From Chaetorhynchus papuensis (taxonomy: Eukaryota; Chordata; Aves; Passeriformes; Rhipiduridae): DNA of 64,000 bases. A program made the position numbers and the translations under genes. A model generated the notes under the pieces. The model was not told where the DNA came from. It made no database searches and worked only from the letters and a program-made list of their open reading frames with translations. The stretch lies in assembly GCA_013396525.1 (NCBI GenBank), contig VWYX01000629.1:348464-412463 (forward strand). The letters run 5' to 3'. Positions 12,601 to 27,600 of the stretch are shown here, in pieces. Numbering within the stretch: the stretch's first letter is position 1; the number at the start of each line of letters is the position of its first letter.

Positions 12601-15600
12601 ATTTGAATGGCAGGAGAAAAATGAGGTCTTTATATTTAAAAGCCATATTTAAAGTGGGATTCAGTGGTTCAAATGTTAGCCCAACTTTCCTGGGAGCTTT
12701 GCTGCCAGCTCATACCTGTCTTTGGTGATTGTTCTTGCAGGTCCTATCAGGACTAGGCTTTTTTTTTTACCTTAAATGCCTTTTGTGAGTTACTTAGCAC
12801 TTTGGTTATTCATTGAAGTGTTATCAGGGCAGCTGAAGGATCAAGAAGTGGAACTCACCCTCATTATGTCAGTATGAAAAGTTCTCAGCATGACTGGAAG
12901 AATCCCAGAGTAGAAGCTTGGAATGTAACAGGGTTATGAGTGTTTTTCTTCTCTCTGGCAGGTGCGTACTGCTCCCTGGAACACCACACGAGCCTTCATT
13001 GCTGCTATGAAGGGCAAGTGCCTCCTGGAAGTGACTGGTGTTGCAGATCCCACCGGTTGTGGGGAAGGATTTTCCTACGTCAAGATTCCAAACAAACCAA
13101 CCCAGCAGAAGGTACAGTTCCCAAGGAGCAATAGCTGGGAGGTCATGTGGGAGAAGTGGAGTAAATATGGGACACGGGCAAGAGAAAATACCAGATGAGC
13201 CTAGGAAAGACACTTAAGACATTAAGAGGCCAAATCTTCCTCTGAACAGGACGATAAAGAACCTCAGCCAGTGAAGAAGACAGTGACTGGCACAGATGCG
13301 GATCTGCGCCGACTTTCCCTCAAAAACGCCAAACAGCTGCTGCGGAAATTTGGAGTGCCTGAGGAGGAGGTGAGCCCAGAGCAGGCTGCAGACTTCACTA
13401 GTGCATTGAGCAGCTGGTAGTGGAAGGGACGTATGAATTTCTACTTTGACCTTGTGTGGAGGGGAATTGAGATCCAGAGCCAGCTACCTCAGCTGTGTGT
13501 CTCTAAAACCACTCTTTGTCCTCCTCTTTCCAGATCAAGAAGCTGTCCCGGTGGGAGGTGATCGACGTGGTCCGTACGATGTCCACAGAGCAGGCACGCT
13601 CAGGGGAAGGGCCTATGAGCAAATTTGCCCGTGGCTCTCGGTTCTCTGTGGCAGAACATCAGGAGAGATACAAGGAGGAGTGTCAGCGCATCTTTGACTT
13701 ACAAAATAAGTGTGTTCTTATCTGATGTTCACAGCCTTGAACCCCACCCCGGCCCCACCTTAAAAGTCCAGCACTGTGCATGCCTGGGGCTCGCTGATAC
13801 GTGGTGGTGTAGATGTTCATTCAACTTGTTGGGCCCATGAAATACAGTACTAAGAAAGAGGCCTTTGGCTGGTAATAGAAAGCCTCAGGTTTAGTGTCTT
13901 TGCTGTCACAAATCTTTTGGAAAGGCAGAATGTTTTGCAGAGTTGGGACACGAGATGTTCTGTAGTTCCACACATCAGTAGCTCACCACCTTATTTCCTT
14001 TCCTTTTTATTATTTTTTTACATTGTTATGAGCAGTTTGCCATCTCTCTCCTGGGTAGCAGCTACCAATTCTATGTCCTGTTCTTCAGAACTGCCAGAAG
14101 AATTCATGCATTATTCCTTGAGACCTAAGAGTAGTGAGGGAATAAAGTACTGCTGATGAAGAAGAGATCAACTTTTTGGAGAAGATGGTCTTGAAACAGA
14201 TGATCTTTTAGTCATGGGGGCTAAAAGGAAGGCTGAGAATGGAATATATTATGCCCATTGCTGTAGTAGTGATTTCTATCATTAATTCTCAAACCTTTGC
14301 ATCATTTTTACCTTTGTATTTCTGGGAAGGTTAACAGGCTGATTTTTTTTTTTAATTTGGGAGGGCAACATTCACCGACTTTCAAGATGCCTCCTATTTC
14401 AGGGTTCTGGAATCCACTGAGATCCTGTCAACAGACACAGATAGCAGTTCAGCTGAAGACAGTGACTTTGAAGAGATGGGAAAGAATATTGAGAATATGT
14501 TACAGAACAAGAAAACTAGTTCTCAGCTCTCTCGGGAAAGAGAAGAGCAGGAACGGAAGGAGTTGCAAAGGATGCTCCTGGGAGAAGACAATGGCAATGA
14601 CAAAGACAGAGGCAAAAAGGACAGGAGAGACAAAAAGGGGCTGTGTAAGTAACTGCAACCAGCAGAACTTATGCCTGGGAAGGGATGCAGGACTTTGTGT
14701 CAGGCTGCAGAGTATGCTGATCTGGCCTCTCAGGAGAGTGTGGATTCCTCAGGGAGAATGTATAAATATGCTTATCTGGGGCTTTTCCCTCTCTGGGGGT
14801 TCTTCCTTCTCTTGAGCACTTACTGGCTGAAAGTGCATGTGAGGTGTATTCTTTGCCTCATATCTTTTGTTTATTTTGAACTATAAACTTACTCTGGTAT
14901 TTCTTTAGATAGTCACTGCTGCTTCCTGCTTAAGTTTCCTTTTTTTTTTTCATTTTGAGTGGGGGTGGGTCAGGGGAAGCAGTTTTTTCAGTACTTTTCT
15001 CAAGATGTTTTCACATACAGTTCCTAGAACGAGCTTATGGTTCTGTAGTTGGATCTGCTGTGTACACACAGCTCTGTGTGTGAAGCAGGCACAGTCTGCA
15101 GGCTGATAGCAGTGTCTGTTACACTGTGTGCTGTGGCAGCATGTTTGGAGATAAACTGGGCAGCTGCCAGATTTGGATCTCCTGGGGATGTGCTTATTTT
15201 AAGTGCATTCCAACAGAGAACTTGACATGTCCCAGGTAAAACGTTTGACCTGTGAATGAACTTCATGAAGGTGCCCATGGCCACTGTTACTTGTTGAACA
15301 TGGTGTGAGCAAAGCTGAGCTCTGCATCTGGGTTGTTAGTGTTGCCATCTATTCTCAAATTGGGAATAAATCACTAGTAAATAGCTACTGGAATCATTTA
15401 TAAGGGATATGTGGAAGATTTTTGATGATCGTTGCCTCACGGAAAGATAGCCAGTGTTACCTCATACAAGACCTCTCAACCTGAATTATGAATGGTGCTG
15501 GAAAGATTCTGTGGTCACTCGACACACTGGTGTCAAGTTGAACACTCCCTGGAAAACTGGATAATTTTTGACCCTCAGTTTCTGCCAGATAACCATACCT

Positions 15601-18600
15601 ATGATGAAAACCACTGTAACCAATCCATCTGCAGGGCCAGAATGCAGTTGCAGTTTGCACCTGTGGGTCCTCGTTGACTGTAGCTGTTCCTTCTGCCTTT
15701 ATAATCCATGTGGATAATTCAGTATCTTTGTTTCAGCCTTATTTCATGTCATGATAAAAGAGCATGAACAAGCAAGGGAAAGACTTCTGTTGCTTAGGTT
15801 TTCCTGAATTTGCATCTTGGAAGCTTTTAAGCCAAAACTATCTGCTGTATTTAAACGATGATATTTCTACAGCGTGGAAAAAAAAAAACTAGAAGCGAGT
15901 AAACCATTTTCTTGTGGCAACAGCTTCAGCAGCCTCAGCAACCTCTCACAAGGATGACGACACTGCCTCTGTGACCAGCCTGAATTCCTCTGCCACCGGC
16001 CGCCGCCTCAAGATCTACCGCACGTTCAGGGACGAGGATGGGAAGGAGTACGTGAGGTGTGAGACTGTGCGGAAACCCGCGGTCATCGACGCCTACTGCC
16101 GCATACGGACCACCAAGGACGAAGAGTTCATGTAAGGCCCTCGTGATCTCTTTCTTCTCCCCTTTAACTTTGCCTGTGGGCTTATTTCATTCCACTGACA
16201 GTATGAGGGAATGTAGACTCGAGTGCAGAAGCCCGGCACTGTGGTTGTGGAGAGAAAGAGAGATTTAATGGCTGTCCATTTGGAGGCTGTCACAAACTTT
16301 GTGCAGCGATTGACCTGCCAGAAGATTGCCTGGAAAATCATCAACTAGGCTGGAAAACTTCTGTATTTTTGTTTTTCCCCCCACCCAGACGGAAGTTTGC
16401 TCTATTTGATGAGCAGCACCGTGAGGAGATGCGGAAGGAGCGGCGCAGGATCCAGGAACAATTGCGACGGCTGAAGCGGAATCAAGAAAAAGAGAAACTC
16501 AAGGGCCCTCCAGAAAAGAAGCCCAAGAAAATGAAAGAGCGTCCAGACTTGAAAGTAAGCACGTCTATACAGGTTTTGGCTACTGGAGAAGTTTTCTGTT
16601 CTAGTGACGTACTAAAGGTCTCACTGGGGGATTTTAATGATGCTTTGCCTCAAAACTAGGAACCCATATATGAATTCCGATTTGTCACCTTCTATTTCTG
16701 CAGCTAAAATGTGGAGCATGTGGTGCAATCGGGCACATGAGGACTAATAAGTTCTGCCCTCTTTACTACCAAACAAATGCCCCACCTTCTAATCCTGTTG
16801 CAATGACAGAGGAGCAGGAGGAAGAGCTGGAAAAAACAGTCATTCACAATGACAATGAAGAACTCATCAAAGTTGAAGGAACGAAAATTGTCCTGGGAAA
16901 ACAACTGATTGAGAGGTAAGGGAAAAAGCAGAGATACTGGTGGGGTAATAAGAAGAAACAATGTAGAGCTTTATGCAGAATATTCATATGCATATTAGCC
17001 ACAGGAATAAAGTGACAGGGCTTTACATAAACTGTTATTTTACAGTACTTCAATTGTGCATTTCGTATTATGGCAGATGGAACCAAAGCCAGTACTGGGG
17101 GACAAATGGTCTTGATTTCACGTGGGGGCTGGAGGAAGTATTGTGCTTTTTTTTGGTGTGCCTAGTGCGGATGAGGTTCGCAGGAAATCCCTGGTCCTGA
17201 AGTTTCCTAAGCAGCAGCTTCCTCCGAAGAAGAAGCGTCGCGTGGGGACGACGGTGCACTGTGATTATCTGAATGTGAGTGAAGGTGTTACTGAGCTGAT
17301 TGTAGCACCTCCATTTCTGTTTGTACCAACTGGCCAGGCCCTCAACTGCTCCTGTGCAACCTCCTCATACGTGCCCAGAAAATTAATAAGCTAAATTGTC
17401 TAGAATTTCTGTGAGTAAATGGTCTGCATCTTGGAACTGCCTTAGTTTTTCTGCCTCTCCTTTCTTCAGCGTCCCCATAAATCCATCCACCGGCGGAGAA
17501 CAGATCCCATGGTGACGCTCTCATCCATCTTGGAAGGCATCATCAATGACATCAGGGATCTTCCCAACGTAAGTTTAAGCTATGACATCCAAATCCTGCA
17601 TCTTAAGCGATACGTTTGAAGTAGGTTATGTGTTGTAGACACCAGACTTTGGCTAGTTTTGTATGGATACATTTTCAAAGCTGGTATGTGATTTTTTAAA
17701 AATTTTTTTTCAACAAAACCGGCACAAGATGCGTGAATGTAGCAGTGTGTAATGCTTTTATATATGTGGCATTGGAGAAGATCTGTACTTCACTCTTTTC
17801 TGGCCAGACTTTGCAAAATCAAAAGATTAAATGGAAGATTTGAGTTGAAACGAGAATTTTAAAATTCAGTTTCTTGATTTTTGTGCTGCAATCACAAATA
17901 CCATCTGAGAATTCTCTGTGAGATCTTCCTTCTTATAATGGTATTAAAGAATACTGTGTAGAAGAAAGTGATAGCCACTGTGGGGTTGAGCCTGAGCTTA
18001 TTCTGTTTTCCCTGGTGCAGTTAAGGAGCCGATTGTGTAAAGGTTTTATACATTAGTGCCTGTTTAACTGGAGGTTAAACTGAGACTAGCTGTGCTACTA
18101 CTGTGCTGATAATGATTTGTTCCTTTTCCTCCTCAGACATACCCCTTTCACACGCCTGTAAATCCAAAAGTTGTCAAAGATTATTATAAGATCATTACCC
18201 GGCCCATGGATCTACAGACCCTGCGTGAAAACGTCCGTAAGCGGCAGTACCCATCCCGGGAGGAGTTCAGGGAACACCTGGAGCTCATTGTGAAGAACAG
18301 TGCCACGTACAATGGTAAAAGCACAGGGAAATCCTGTTTCTGCTAATGCATTGTGCATGGATGAGCTGTGGAACTTTTAGGGTTGACAAAAGCAACATAA
18401 AAGCAGAATAAATTCACTGCCAGGTGGCAATAGTGAACGTATATTTTTCCAGATATACCTGAAAGATTATATTCATGTTAGTGAACTAATGCATAAATAA
18501 GGAGTGAATTCCAACATGTAGCAACAACTAAATGATGGCTGTGTTGTGGTAATTGAAGTTCAGTTAAGGGTCTGTCAATGACTGAAGACTTCTGCATGTT

Positions 18601-21600
18601 TCGAGTCCTGCCTGTCTCCTTCATAGCTAAGCAAAGCATTATTTTCAGTAGATTACATTATTATGCTTTATTGAAGGGTTCTTTCAATGCAAATAGGAAT
18701 AGTTCACACCCATTGAAGCCAGTGCCTTGGAGCATGCAGCTTGGAGTAGAGTTTGCTGTCATGATTTTGCATATTTTGATTCTTAGTCGCAATGAATTTT
18801 TTTCCCCGTTTGGGAAGGTCAGGAAACTAGTTAAAAAAAAAAAAAAGAAAGCTAGTTGAAAATTAAAGCATAGATTCTGTGGTAGAGCAAGTATCTGCTG
18901 GGGGAAAGTGCTGATTCATTGGGGGTCAGCTTTATTCTGACTGCTGATAGAAAGGTCTTTGTCCAAAATATATTAATTTGACAGAAAAACCTCACAGCTG
19001 CACTGAGTCTCTCTGGGCTGTGCAGCATTGAGGGTGACACTGACAGCACTGGGTTTGTCTTTGCTGCTTCCTTTATTATTTTGACAGTTAAACTGATTTA
19101 TCCTAATAAATAAGACTTTTTTTTTTTCATAGTTCTACTGCAAGTGCTTGTTTCCATGTCTGAGGAATCCTGAAATTATTTAAAGCTGTGGGCTTTTGAA
19201 TATTCCTTAAATGTCCATCTTGTCTTCCTTAGCAGTTCTGCTTCACTGACTGGACTTAGTGAAGGAAACAGAAATTTCATGACTTGTACTGTGAATATTT
19301 GGCAGAGGTGGAGGGCTTGGAGGCCAGTCTTCCACAGGCACAGCTGCTTTCCAAAGGGTTTCCAAACTTTACCAGAACGTATGCCAGAAGTGGGAATATT
19401 TGCTACAAACAACTTTTTCTCATATAAAATCCATGCTGAACTTGAATAATTGTGTGTACTGAGAATATACTTGAGTGCATACTCCCAGCTGTGCTGGAAA
19501 TACAATCAGTGATGCTTTAGGAGCAAAGATAAATCATATTGTGACATGGGCCTTTTTAATCAGGCTGCACTTGCTGTGTGTGTTTGCAGGGCCAAAGCAC
19601 TCGCTGACACAGATATCCCAGTCCATGCTGGACCTGTGTGATGAAAAGCTGAAAGAGGCAAGTCTTGTGAATGAGTTGTGGTCAGAACGGAGGGGGAGGG
19701 ATGGTTGAAGACTTTGAGGATAGAGGATGTGCATAGGCAAAACACAGGGGTTTTAGGAAGAGTAGTAGGAGATTAAGGGAACTCTTCCTCCCACCACCAA
19801 AGGGATTTGAATTTTTTCCATTTGGAACAGTTCCCATGGGAGTTTTTCTGAAAAAAACAGATGCTTTTTCCTTACTCTAGTTATTTTATCTTGTCTATAG
19901 GTTTATATCTTGGCTATTACCCCCTGTTATTTACAAGTGTTTCCATAAAAAGGTGCATGGGAGTCTGTCTGGGACAGAGTATCATGGTAGTACAGTTGTT
20001 AGTCTAGGGACTAATAGCCACTGATGTTCCCTACTTCTATTGCAGAAGGAAGATAAACTGGCTCGATTAGAAAAAGCAATTAATCCTCTACTGGATGATG
20101 ATGATCAAGTGGCCTTTTCCTTCATTTTGGATAACATTGTGACTCAAAAGATGATGGCAGTTCCAGATGTACGTAGCTTGAGTGACTGTGTGTGTGATGT
20201 GCAAAATGTGCTGATCTTGTTGTGGAGAGAACAGTGATATTAAATAGAAAAGTCTTCTGTAAAATCATTAGTTTGTACTATATGTTCCTACTGTCAAACA
20301 GATATCAACAGGCCTAGTTTAAAATCCAGCTGGTAGATCTTTTCTCTGTGTCCCTCCTGAACCTAAATGATTGGATTCAAGAGGTCTTGTGATAAATACC
20401 TTAAATACATTTGGAGTGTTAGTTCTGGAGACTTCTTTTATGACATTTGTAGCTCAAACTGTAGAAAATTCTACACAGAAGCTTTCTAAACTTGCCTGTT
20501 TTCTTCTTTTTTTTTCAGTCTTGGCCATTTCACCATCCAGTTAACAAAAAGTTTGTTCCTGATTATTACAAGGTGATTGCTAATCCAATGGATCTGGAGA
20601 CCATCCGCAAGGTGTGTAGCTTGAACTGAGCAGCCTCTTGAGAGGTGTTTAGACTTGCTCACTTACTGGGTGACAATTCTCTTCCAGAATATCTCCAAAC
20701 ACAAATACCAGAACAGGGAGACTTTCCTGGATGATGTTAACCTCATCCTTGCCAACAGCATTAAATACAATGGTAGGTGGTGGAAATAAGGCTTCAGCTA
20801 CCTTTAGTACTTAAATTAATTCATCTGGGCACCTGTACTGCCAAAGTGTGTTGAAGCCTGAGGCTGTGAATCATGAACTTGATGATTGTTTTCCTTTCCT
20901 GAGGAAAGAGATGCTTAAACAGCCATGATTTCCCTGTCACACAAAGCTTTATTACCATCTGGGGCAGCATGGGGCAGTTACATTTGGGAAGAATGTTCTG
21001 CTGGCTCAGTACAGATCTCTGATCCAGTGATTTGTTTCTGGGAATTTCCTTGAGACAGACAGGGTACAACCTTGCTGTGTCCTAAACCATACTTTTAATG
21101 CTGGGACAAACTGGTTGGGCTATTTTAGCTGAATGTGAGCCCTGCTTTGTCTTTCTCCTTTACATCAGAAGGTGTTGGGATTTAGGGGCCTGTGTAACCA
21201 AAATGTGTCTTGCTGTCTCAGCAGCTGGAATTGACAAACATCAGAATGGGTAAAGAGATTTGTTTCTTACTACAGGGTCAGACAGCCAGTACACAAAAAC
21301 AGCCCAGGAGATTGTAAACATCTGTTACCAGACTTTAGCTGAGGTATGTGGACAACTTTACTGGAATATTTACAGTTTGAATTTTCCGTTCTGCAACCTT
21401 AGCAAGCTTTTTTGTTCTTAGTATGATGAGCACCTGACTCAACTCGAGAGAGACATCTCGACTGCTAAGGAAGCAGCACTGGAGGAGGCAGATCTGGAAA
21501 GTCTTGATCCTATGACCCCTGGTCCCTACACTCCACAGGCAAGTGACCAAGCAAGGTTTTCACTTTTGTTTTAGTTTCAATCCCCTGAGTGTTTGATCCC

Positions 21601-24600
21601 AAGGTTCTTCCTTGTTTAGTGTTCTCCATCTGTCTGCAGTTTGTCTTTTAGTAGAGTATCTTGTTGGATGGTGTGCTAACACTTTAAGAATAAACATGAG
21701 AAGCAGTTCTGATGCTTCAGAGAGTGAGAGACCTGAGACAAAGAGAGACATTCCCCAAGCAAGTTGTAAAACTGGTCTAAAGATGAGCTGTGTGCAGTCA
21801 GGTACAGCTGAGTGCTGGTTGGAAGTTGGAGGACTGTGCAAGTGTAACATTTGGAAACCCTCAGAAGACAAGCAGTGGACGGGTAAGGAGAACATGAGGA
21901 CACAGCATGGATGTAGTGCTGAGAGAATCCAGGGAGCTGTTTGCTAGTGGTATTGTTGGAAAGGCTCATTGCTGTGAGTAAAGAAACTGCCTAATATGGT
22001 CAGCAAAGTCCAGCTGTGCCCTCATTGCTGGGATTCTTTACAGCTCTTTGTTCCAGTTCTAGTGGAAGATAACGTTTTTTAACCTATATCATTATTTTAT
22101 AGCAGACAATTGTGTGTGTCAGGTGTTTTCTGTGTGTTACAGAGCAAGTTGGCAGCACAATTCATGCTGGGCTGCTTTTTCAGTGTTTACAGTTTGGCAA
22201 AGATTTATAAGCTACTTAGACTTTTTTTAAAATAGTTCTTCTTGTTTTGGGTTGTTTGGCTGTTTTTAAAAACATCAGTAAAAAACTTTCACCAGGAATG
22301 GCAAGTTAATTCATGAAAACTAAAATTATCTTTGGAATTTGCCTAGGAAAGCAGGGAATATCATCCTACTGTCTGAGATGTAGCCTTTTGTTTATTTGGA
22401 AAAGTTCATAGGCCCTGGGAAAGATCTCTGTGTCGATAATTGAATGATCAAATGCAAATGTTGTGGTATAGGAAGACAAACCAAAGCTTTCTTTGCAGTT
22501 GTTCATCCCAATTGTAGACCAAGCATTTTTTGATTCTGTGCAAATCTGATGTAATTACATCTGGAAAGTTGCATTTAATTTTAGCAAAGAGGAGAAAAGA
22601 AGGGCTTGGGGTTCCGGTACAATTTAAGTCTTATAAAGATTATTTTTAAGAGAAAAATGAGTTTAAAATGTATTTAGGCAAGAAGTATACAAAGACTGTA
22701 TGGCTGAGCCAGGATAGCAGGACACAAATCGGTTCGGGGCAGTATTCAACACCCTCCCATCCAAATTCCCCGACAAAAAAATCCCAAAATGTAGCATTTT
22801 AGGAAGGTGGAAAGTGTTTGCTAGAAACAATGATCAAGTTGATCAGGGTGAGAATACTGAAACTGAATATCGTGGAAAAAGACCCTGTCAATAGGAAGTA
22901 TTGGGCTGCAAGAGAGTCTTTGGGGATGAGTTATTGAAACTATTTGTTGACATTTTTCAATAATTAAATGGAATCAGTGGTGATCCCAACACATCAGAGA
23001 GCGAGGGACAAAAATGCCATTCTCTTATCTGATGGTTTCCTTCCCAAGAGCAGTATTACCTGGGCTGATTTTATTCCAAGCTGGTGATCAGAAGAGAGGA
23101 AAAGAGGCCTGAGTAGGGATCTACCCTTGGTAGGAGAGAGGTCTCTGAGCTTCTCCCTTGAACTTGTCACCCTCAGGCCACCCTTTCCCTCTGCTTCTTG
23201 GCTGGAGGTACAGTCCCACTTCCCACACTCCCAAACTTGTCACAGGTGGCAGGTCTGGTGGAGATTGCTTGGCTTCAGTTCCCTTTATTTTAAATGCAGT
23301 AGTGACAGCCAACATTTATCTCCCCATGTGGGTCTTCAGAGGTTGGACTCAAGGATATAAAAAGCAAATACAGCTGAGAGCTGTCTGTGCTTTACACGTC
23401 TGTTTAAATTCTTACGAAGCCTGTTTTCCCCAATTTAAGAATTGTTGCTGCTGTTCTTAAGACTTTCAGTATTGTCATGATCTATGAACTGTGTATTATA
23501 AGGGAATTTTATCAGAATCCTAATCTGAAGTTCCTCATTAACTCTTCAGAGGTCAATCTGCATGCAAACTGCAGGTTGGCTTTTGGAACACTTTATCCAA
23601 ACCCAGATTTTTTCTTGCTTGTGTCAGCTTTAGGGGTTGAGCCAGTGGTTTACATAGGATTGATTGGAAGCTGAAGCTTTGCTGTTTCATATGTGAGAGA
23701 CTTTACCCAGTTCTGATTGGAGCATTTGGGGCTGCAACACCATTCCCATTGTAGGAAGCAGATGAAAAGGGCCGTGCTGAGTCAGACCAAAGGTTGATGT
23801 AATCAAGTCTCCTGTCTCTGGCAGGGAACAGAAGTAGGTGGATGCAAACATGCAGTGATCATTTTTACAGCAAACCCCCTCTTCTGGGAATTGGCTGTTG
23901 GGGCACCTTAAACTGGTGTTGCACCTGGATCATTGTGGTCATGAGCTGCAGAGAGATGTCTGTTCTCTACAAATTTATTGAATCCTTTTGGAGCCCATTT
24001 AGGATTTTGGCCTCTGTAGAATAGCACTGTATAGAAGTACTGACTTCTATTTTAAAATCTGCTATTTGGCAGACTTCAGACCTGAGGTTGTGAGCCATTG
24101 CATTTACCATGTTTGTTCTTTATGAATAATTAGCTCATTTTGATTAAACAGTGTGTAATACTATAAACACCATGCCAAAAAGATGCATTTTGCATTTAGT
24201 CCTGAAATCCCAGTCTTGCCTCTCAAGATACTGTTCCAGTCTCAGTTCAGTGCCTGAGAATGTTCTGTCTCCTGTTTCCACCTATACTTTAGCCACCAGA
24301 TTTGTTTGATACCAGCACTTCCCTCAGTGTGTCCCATGGTGCTTCATTCTATCAAGATGAAAGCAATTTGTCTGCTCTGGACACTCCCATCACTACCACA
24401 GGGAAGCGAGGAACTCAGGTCAGAATCCTCCATTTTCTCATCTGGTTGGGGAGTTGTCTTGTATGAGCAAATTACTAAAAGGAGGCAATGACTTTGTAGG
24501 AAACAGGTGACAAAGATCAGGTTTTCCAAGCAGAGAAGGGAATCTCTTCCAAAAATTGTGATATTTCTTTCATTTTGACTGCTCTGAGGGAAAAGGAAAA

Positions 24601-27600
24601 AAAAAATTAAAGAGCACTGCGAATTGAGACACTGCAAAACAAAGAATAGAGAATTAAAAGCTGTAAAAGAATCTGCCTAAGGCCAGGTATTTGTTTGCTT
24701 CACTACTTCTGGAAGTAGAAACCTGGTGACTCATGCTACAGAGGGTTAATATGCAATCCCTTGTTAATTCTGAGCAGGGAAATGATGAAGGATATTCTAC
24801 AGATTCAGAAGATCATAATTGGATTATTGTTATTAGATTATTATGGTTGCATCCAGTGACAATTAGGAGCTTGGAAGAGATGGTTGCCACCTTATATTTG
24901 TAAAAGGAAAGAAAAAAAGCAGACAGTTTAAAGGTATTAAATCACTATAAATGTTACAGTAACCACAGAATATTTTTCCTTAGTCTTTATTCTGTATTAA
25001 ACAGAAAAAAAATGTTGAAGGAGAGGGAAAAGCAGAAAGAGATGCAGTAATAGGACCATGAAAATAAATTACCAGGAGAATGAAGAATGTGAGGAGCCAC
25101 AAGACTGAAGATGGTACCAGAAGGACTGCTGAGAGCTTTTCTGAACAATGCAGGCAAACAGAGATTGGTTATGAATAGTTCTGTCCAGTATAGTAGCCAT
25201 CTGTAGTTTTGTGAATGCCTTCTAGATTTGGAAGTCTTCAAGCTTTCTGTAGAAATTTATAGTCTTTGGGACAGAATCTGCATGTCCTCTTTATCTTGGA
25301 CTCATGGGGACTGTGGGAAGAACAGGAAGAGAAGGACAAGAAAAGACTTGGTGGAAAACGCTGTATGCTTTTAAAATATATTATGAAAATAAGCACTTTT
25401 TTTACAACCTAGTGCTATTTCCCAGAAATAACTAGTTAAACAAGGAACTCTGCTGTAGGGCTGGGGATTCCCAATTCAAGGATGAGCACATCAGGTAGAA
25501 GTGTGTGGAGACTGCTGTCTGATCTTGCAATAAAGAGAAAAAGGATCCTTGCTCTGAGAATGATACACATATATTTTCCTTTCTGTCTTTCCCTTCCTGT
25601 ACTCCCACACCCACCTCTGTGGCCCAGGTGTCCCTCACACCCCCTGGGTGATGTCCAGTAGTGCCTTCCTCAGTGCCATTGCTGTTTGTGTTCCTGTCCA
25701 GATGCGCCAGGGGCGAGGTAGGCTGGGCGAGGAAGACTCTGACGTGGATATTGAAGGCTTTGACGAGGATGATGATGGGAAGCCCAAAACTCCAGCCCCA
25801 GTGAGTATATTTACAGAAATCCCAGCCACAGTGTACGTGCTGACTTGCAGGGTTGCCTGTTGTGTCTGCTGCCCTGAGACAGACTCTGAAATGCAGTTTG
25901 GAAATGTGAGCACTGTGGGATGAGGGAATGCTTCAGTGTGGACAGGGTGGGAATTCTGTGATAGAAGTGGCAGCGTGCTGCTGGATCTTCACCATCCCTG
26001 TTTGTGTGACCCAGGAAGTCGAAGATGCTGATGGTGACCTTGCTGATGAAGAAGAAGGATCAGCCCAGCAGCCCCAGGCCAGTGTCCTCTATGAAGACCT
26101 GCTTATGTCTGATGGAGAGGATGATGATGATGGGAGTGATGAAGAGGGAGATAATCCTTTCTCCTGTAAGTGTCCTTTCCTGGTTGTTCGTTAACCCAGC
26201 TGATCTCGTGCTTCCATCACAAAAACATGCAGTAGAGAGCAGAGGGGCAAGATGAGGAAACTGGGTGAACACAAATGGAACTGAAAACAAAAGTGGAATA
26301 GGAATGCTCCAAGTACAGACACAAAAGAAAGCAGAGTTAAGACGAGATCTCGTTGATTGTATTTCATAAAGTGAAACTGCAAATGGTTCTGAAAACACTA
26401 TGAGTGTGATTTGGTGTGCCGAGCCAGGGATAGGCAGTCTAGTAAAAGCACGGCATTTATTTTGATATGATACAGGGTTATCAATGTTAAATGTAAAATG
26501 TTAATGTCAAGACAATGTAATCAGGAACTGGAAGAGGTGTACAGAGGTTATTCAGACTGTTTCTAGGTTTTACTACAAGCTTATGCAGAAAAGCTCATAG
26601 TGGTATTTAGCAGTGACTCCTGAAAATTATTAGGGGGTAAGAAGGGAGAATTTTTCAGAGTAGACAAGACACAAGGCCTTCTTGAGTAATGGTGGTAATG
26701 AGATTGCTTTGGAATAACATCAGAATTGGGCACTCAGTAAGTGGTATCACCTCCCAGATACCTTTTCTTTTGCCTTGTGGAGGCACAATTTTGTAACCTT
26801 TCCTTACAGTCAATAGTGCAGCCTTTAAACACAGACAGTGGGTGTGTAAGTGACAGAACAAACGTGTCAATTTGTGACCAAACATGGGTTCTTTACACAG
26901 CTATCCAGCTGAGTGAGAGTGGCAGTGACTCAGATGTGGAGCCCAGTGCAGTGAGACCCAAACAACCTCACGTTCTTCAAGAGAACACACGGATGGGCAT
27001 GGACAATGAGGAAAGCATGATGTCCTATGAAGGAGATGGTGGGGAGACATCTCACGTTATGGAGGACAGCAATATCAGGTAACTAGAGCTGAGAATCCTG
27101 TTAAAATCCCTTCTCTTCAAGATTTTTGAAGTGTTCATCATAAAAACCTGAAGACTATCTCACGTTTTTCTTGAAGTTATCTTGTGGCCATTCTTACTCT
27201 TGCAACCATAATTACCATTTATTCTTACTGACAGAAATTTGGGGTTGCTGTTAAGATTTTCACTAATAAAAATATCAGTTAACTTTAAAAAACCCACCCA
27301 GTTCGTTCTTTTAAGTTAGATGATTTCTTGCACATAGTGGTTTTTGATGGCAGGACGAATAAAGGTTTTTACAAGCTATCTCAAACTACAAGATGCCTTT
27401 GAAGTTCAAAAGTGATTTTGCAGATTAATGTGGGTTTTTTTCCCCTCTAAGAACAAGCACGTCCTGACTTGAAAGGCAACTGCTTAGTTGAAGTCCAAAA
27501 GTATAGGAATGTGCATATTCTGTATTTTGGAAGGTGTTCCATTATTAGAAAATTAAAAGTACAACAATACCAGCTTTATATTTTTGCATTTGAGAAAACA

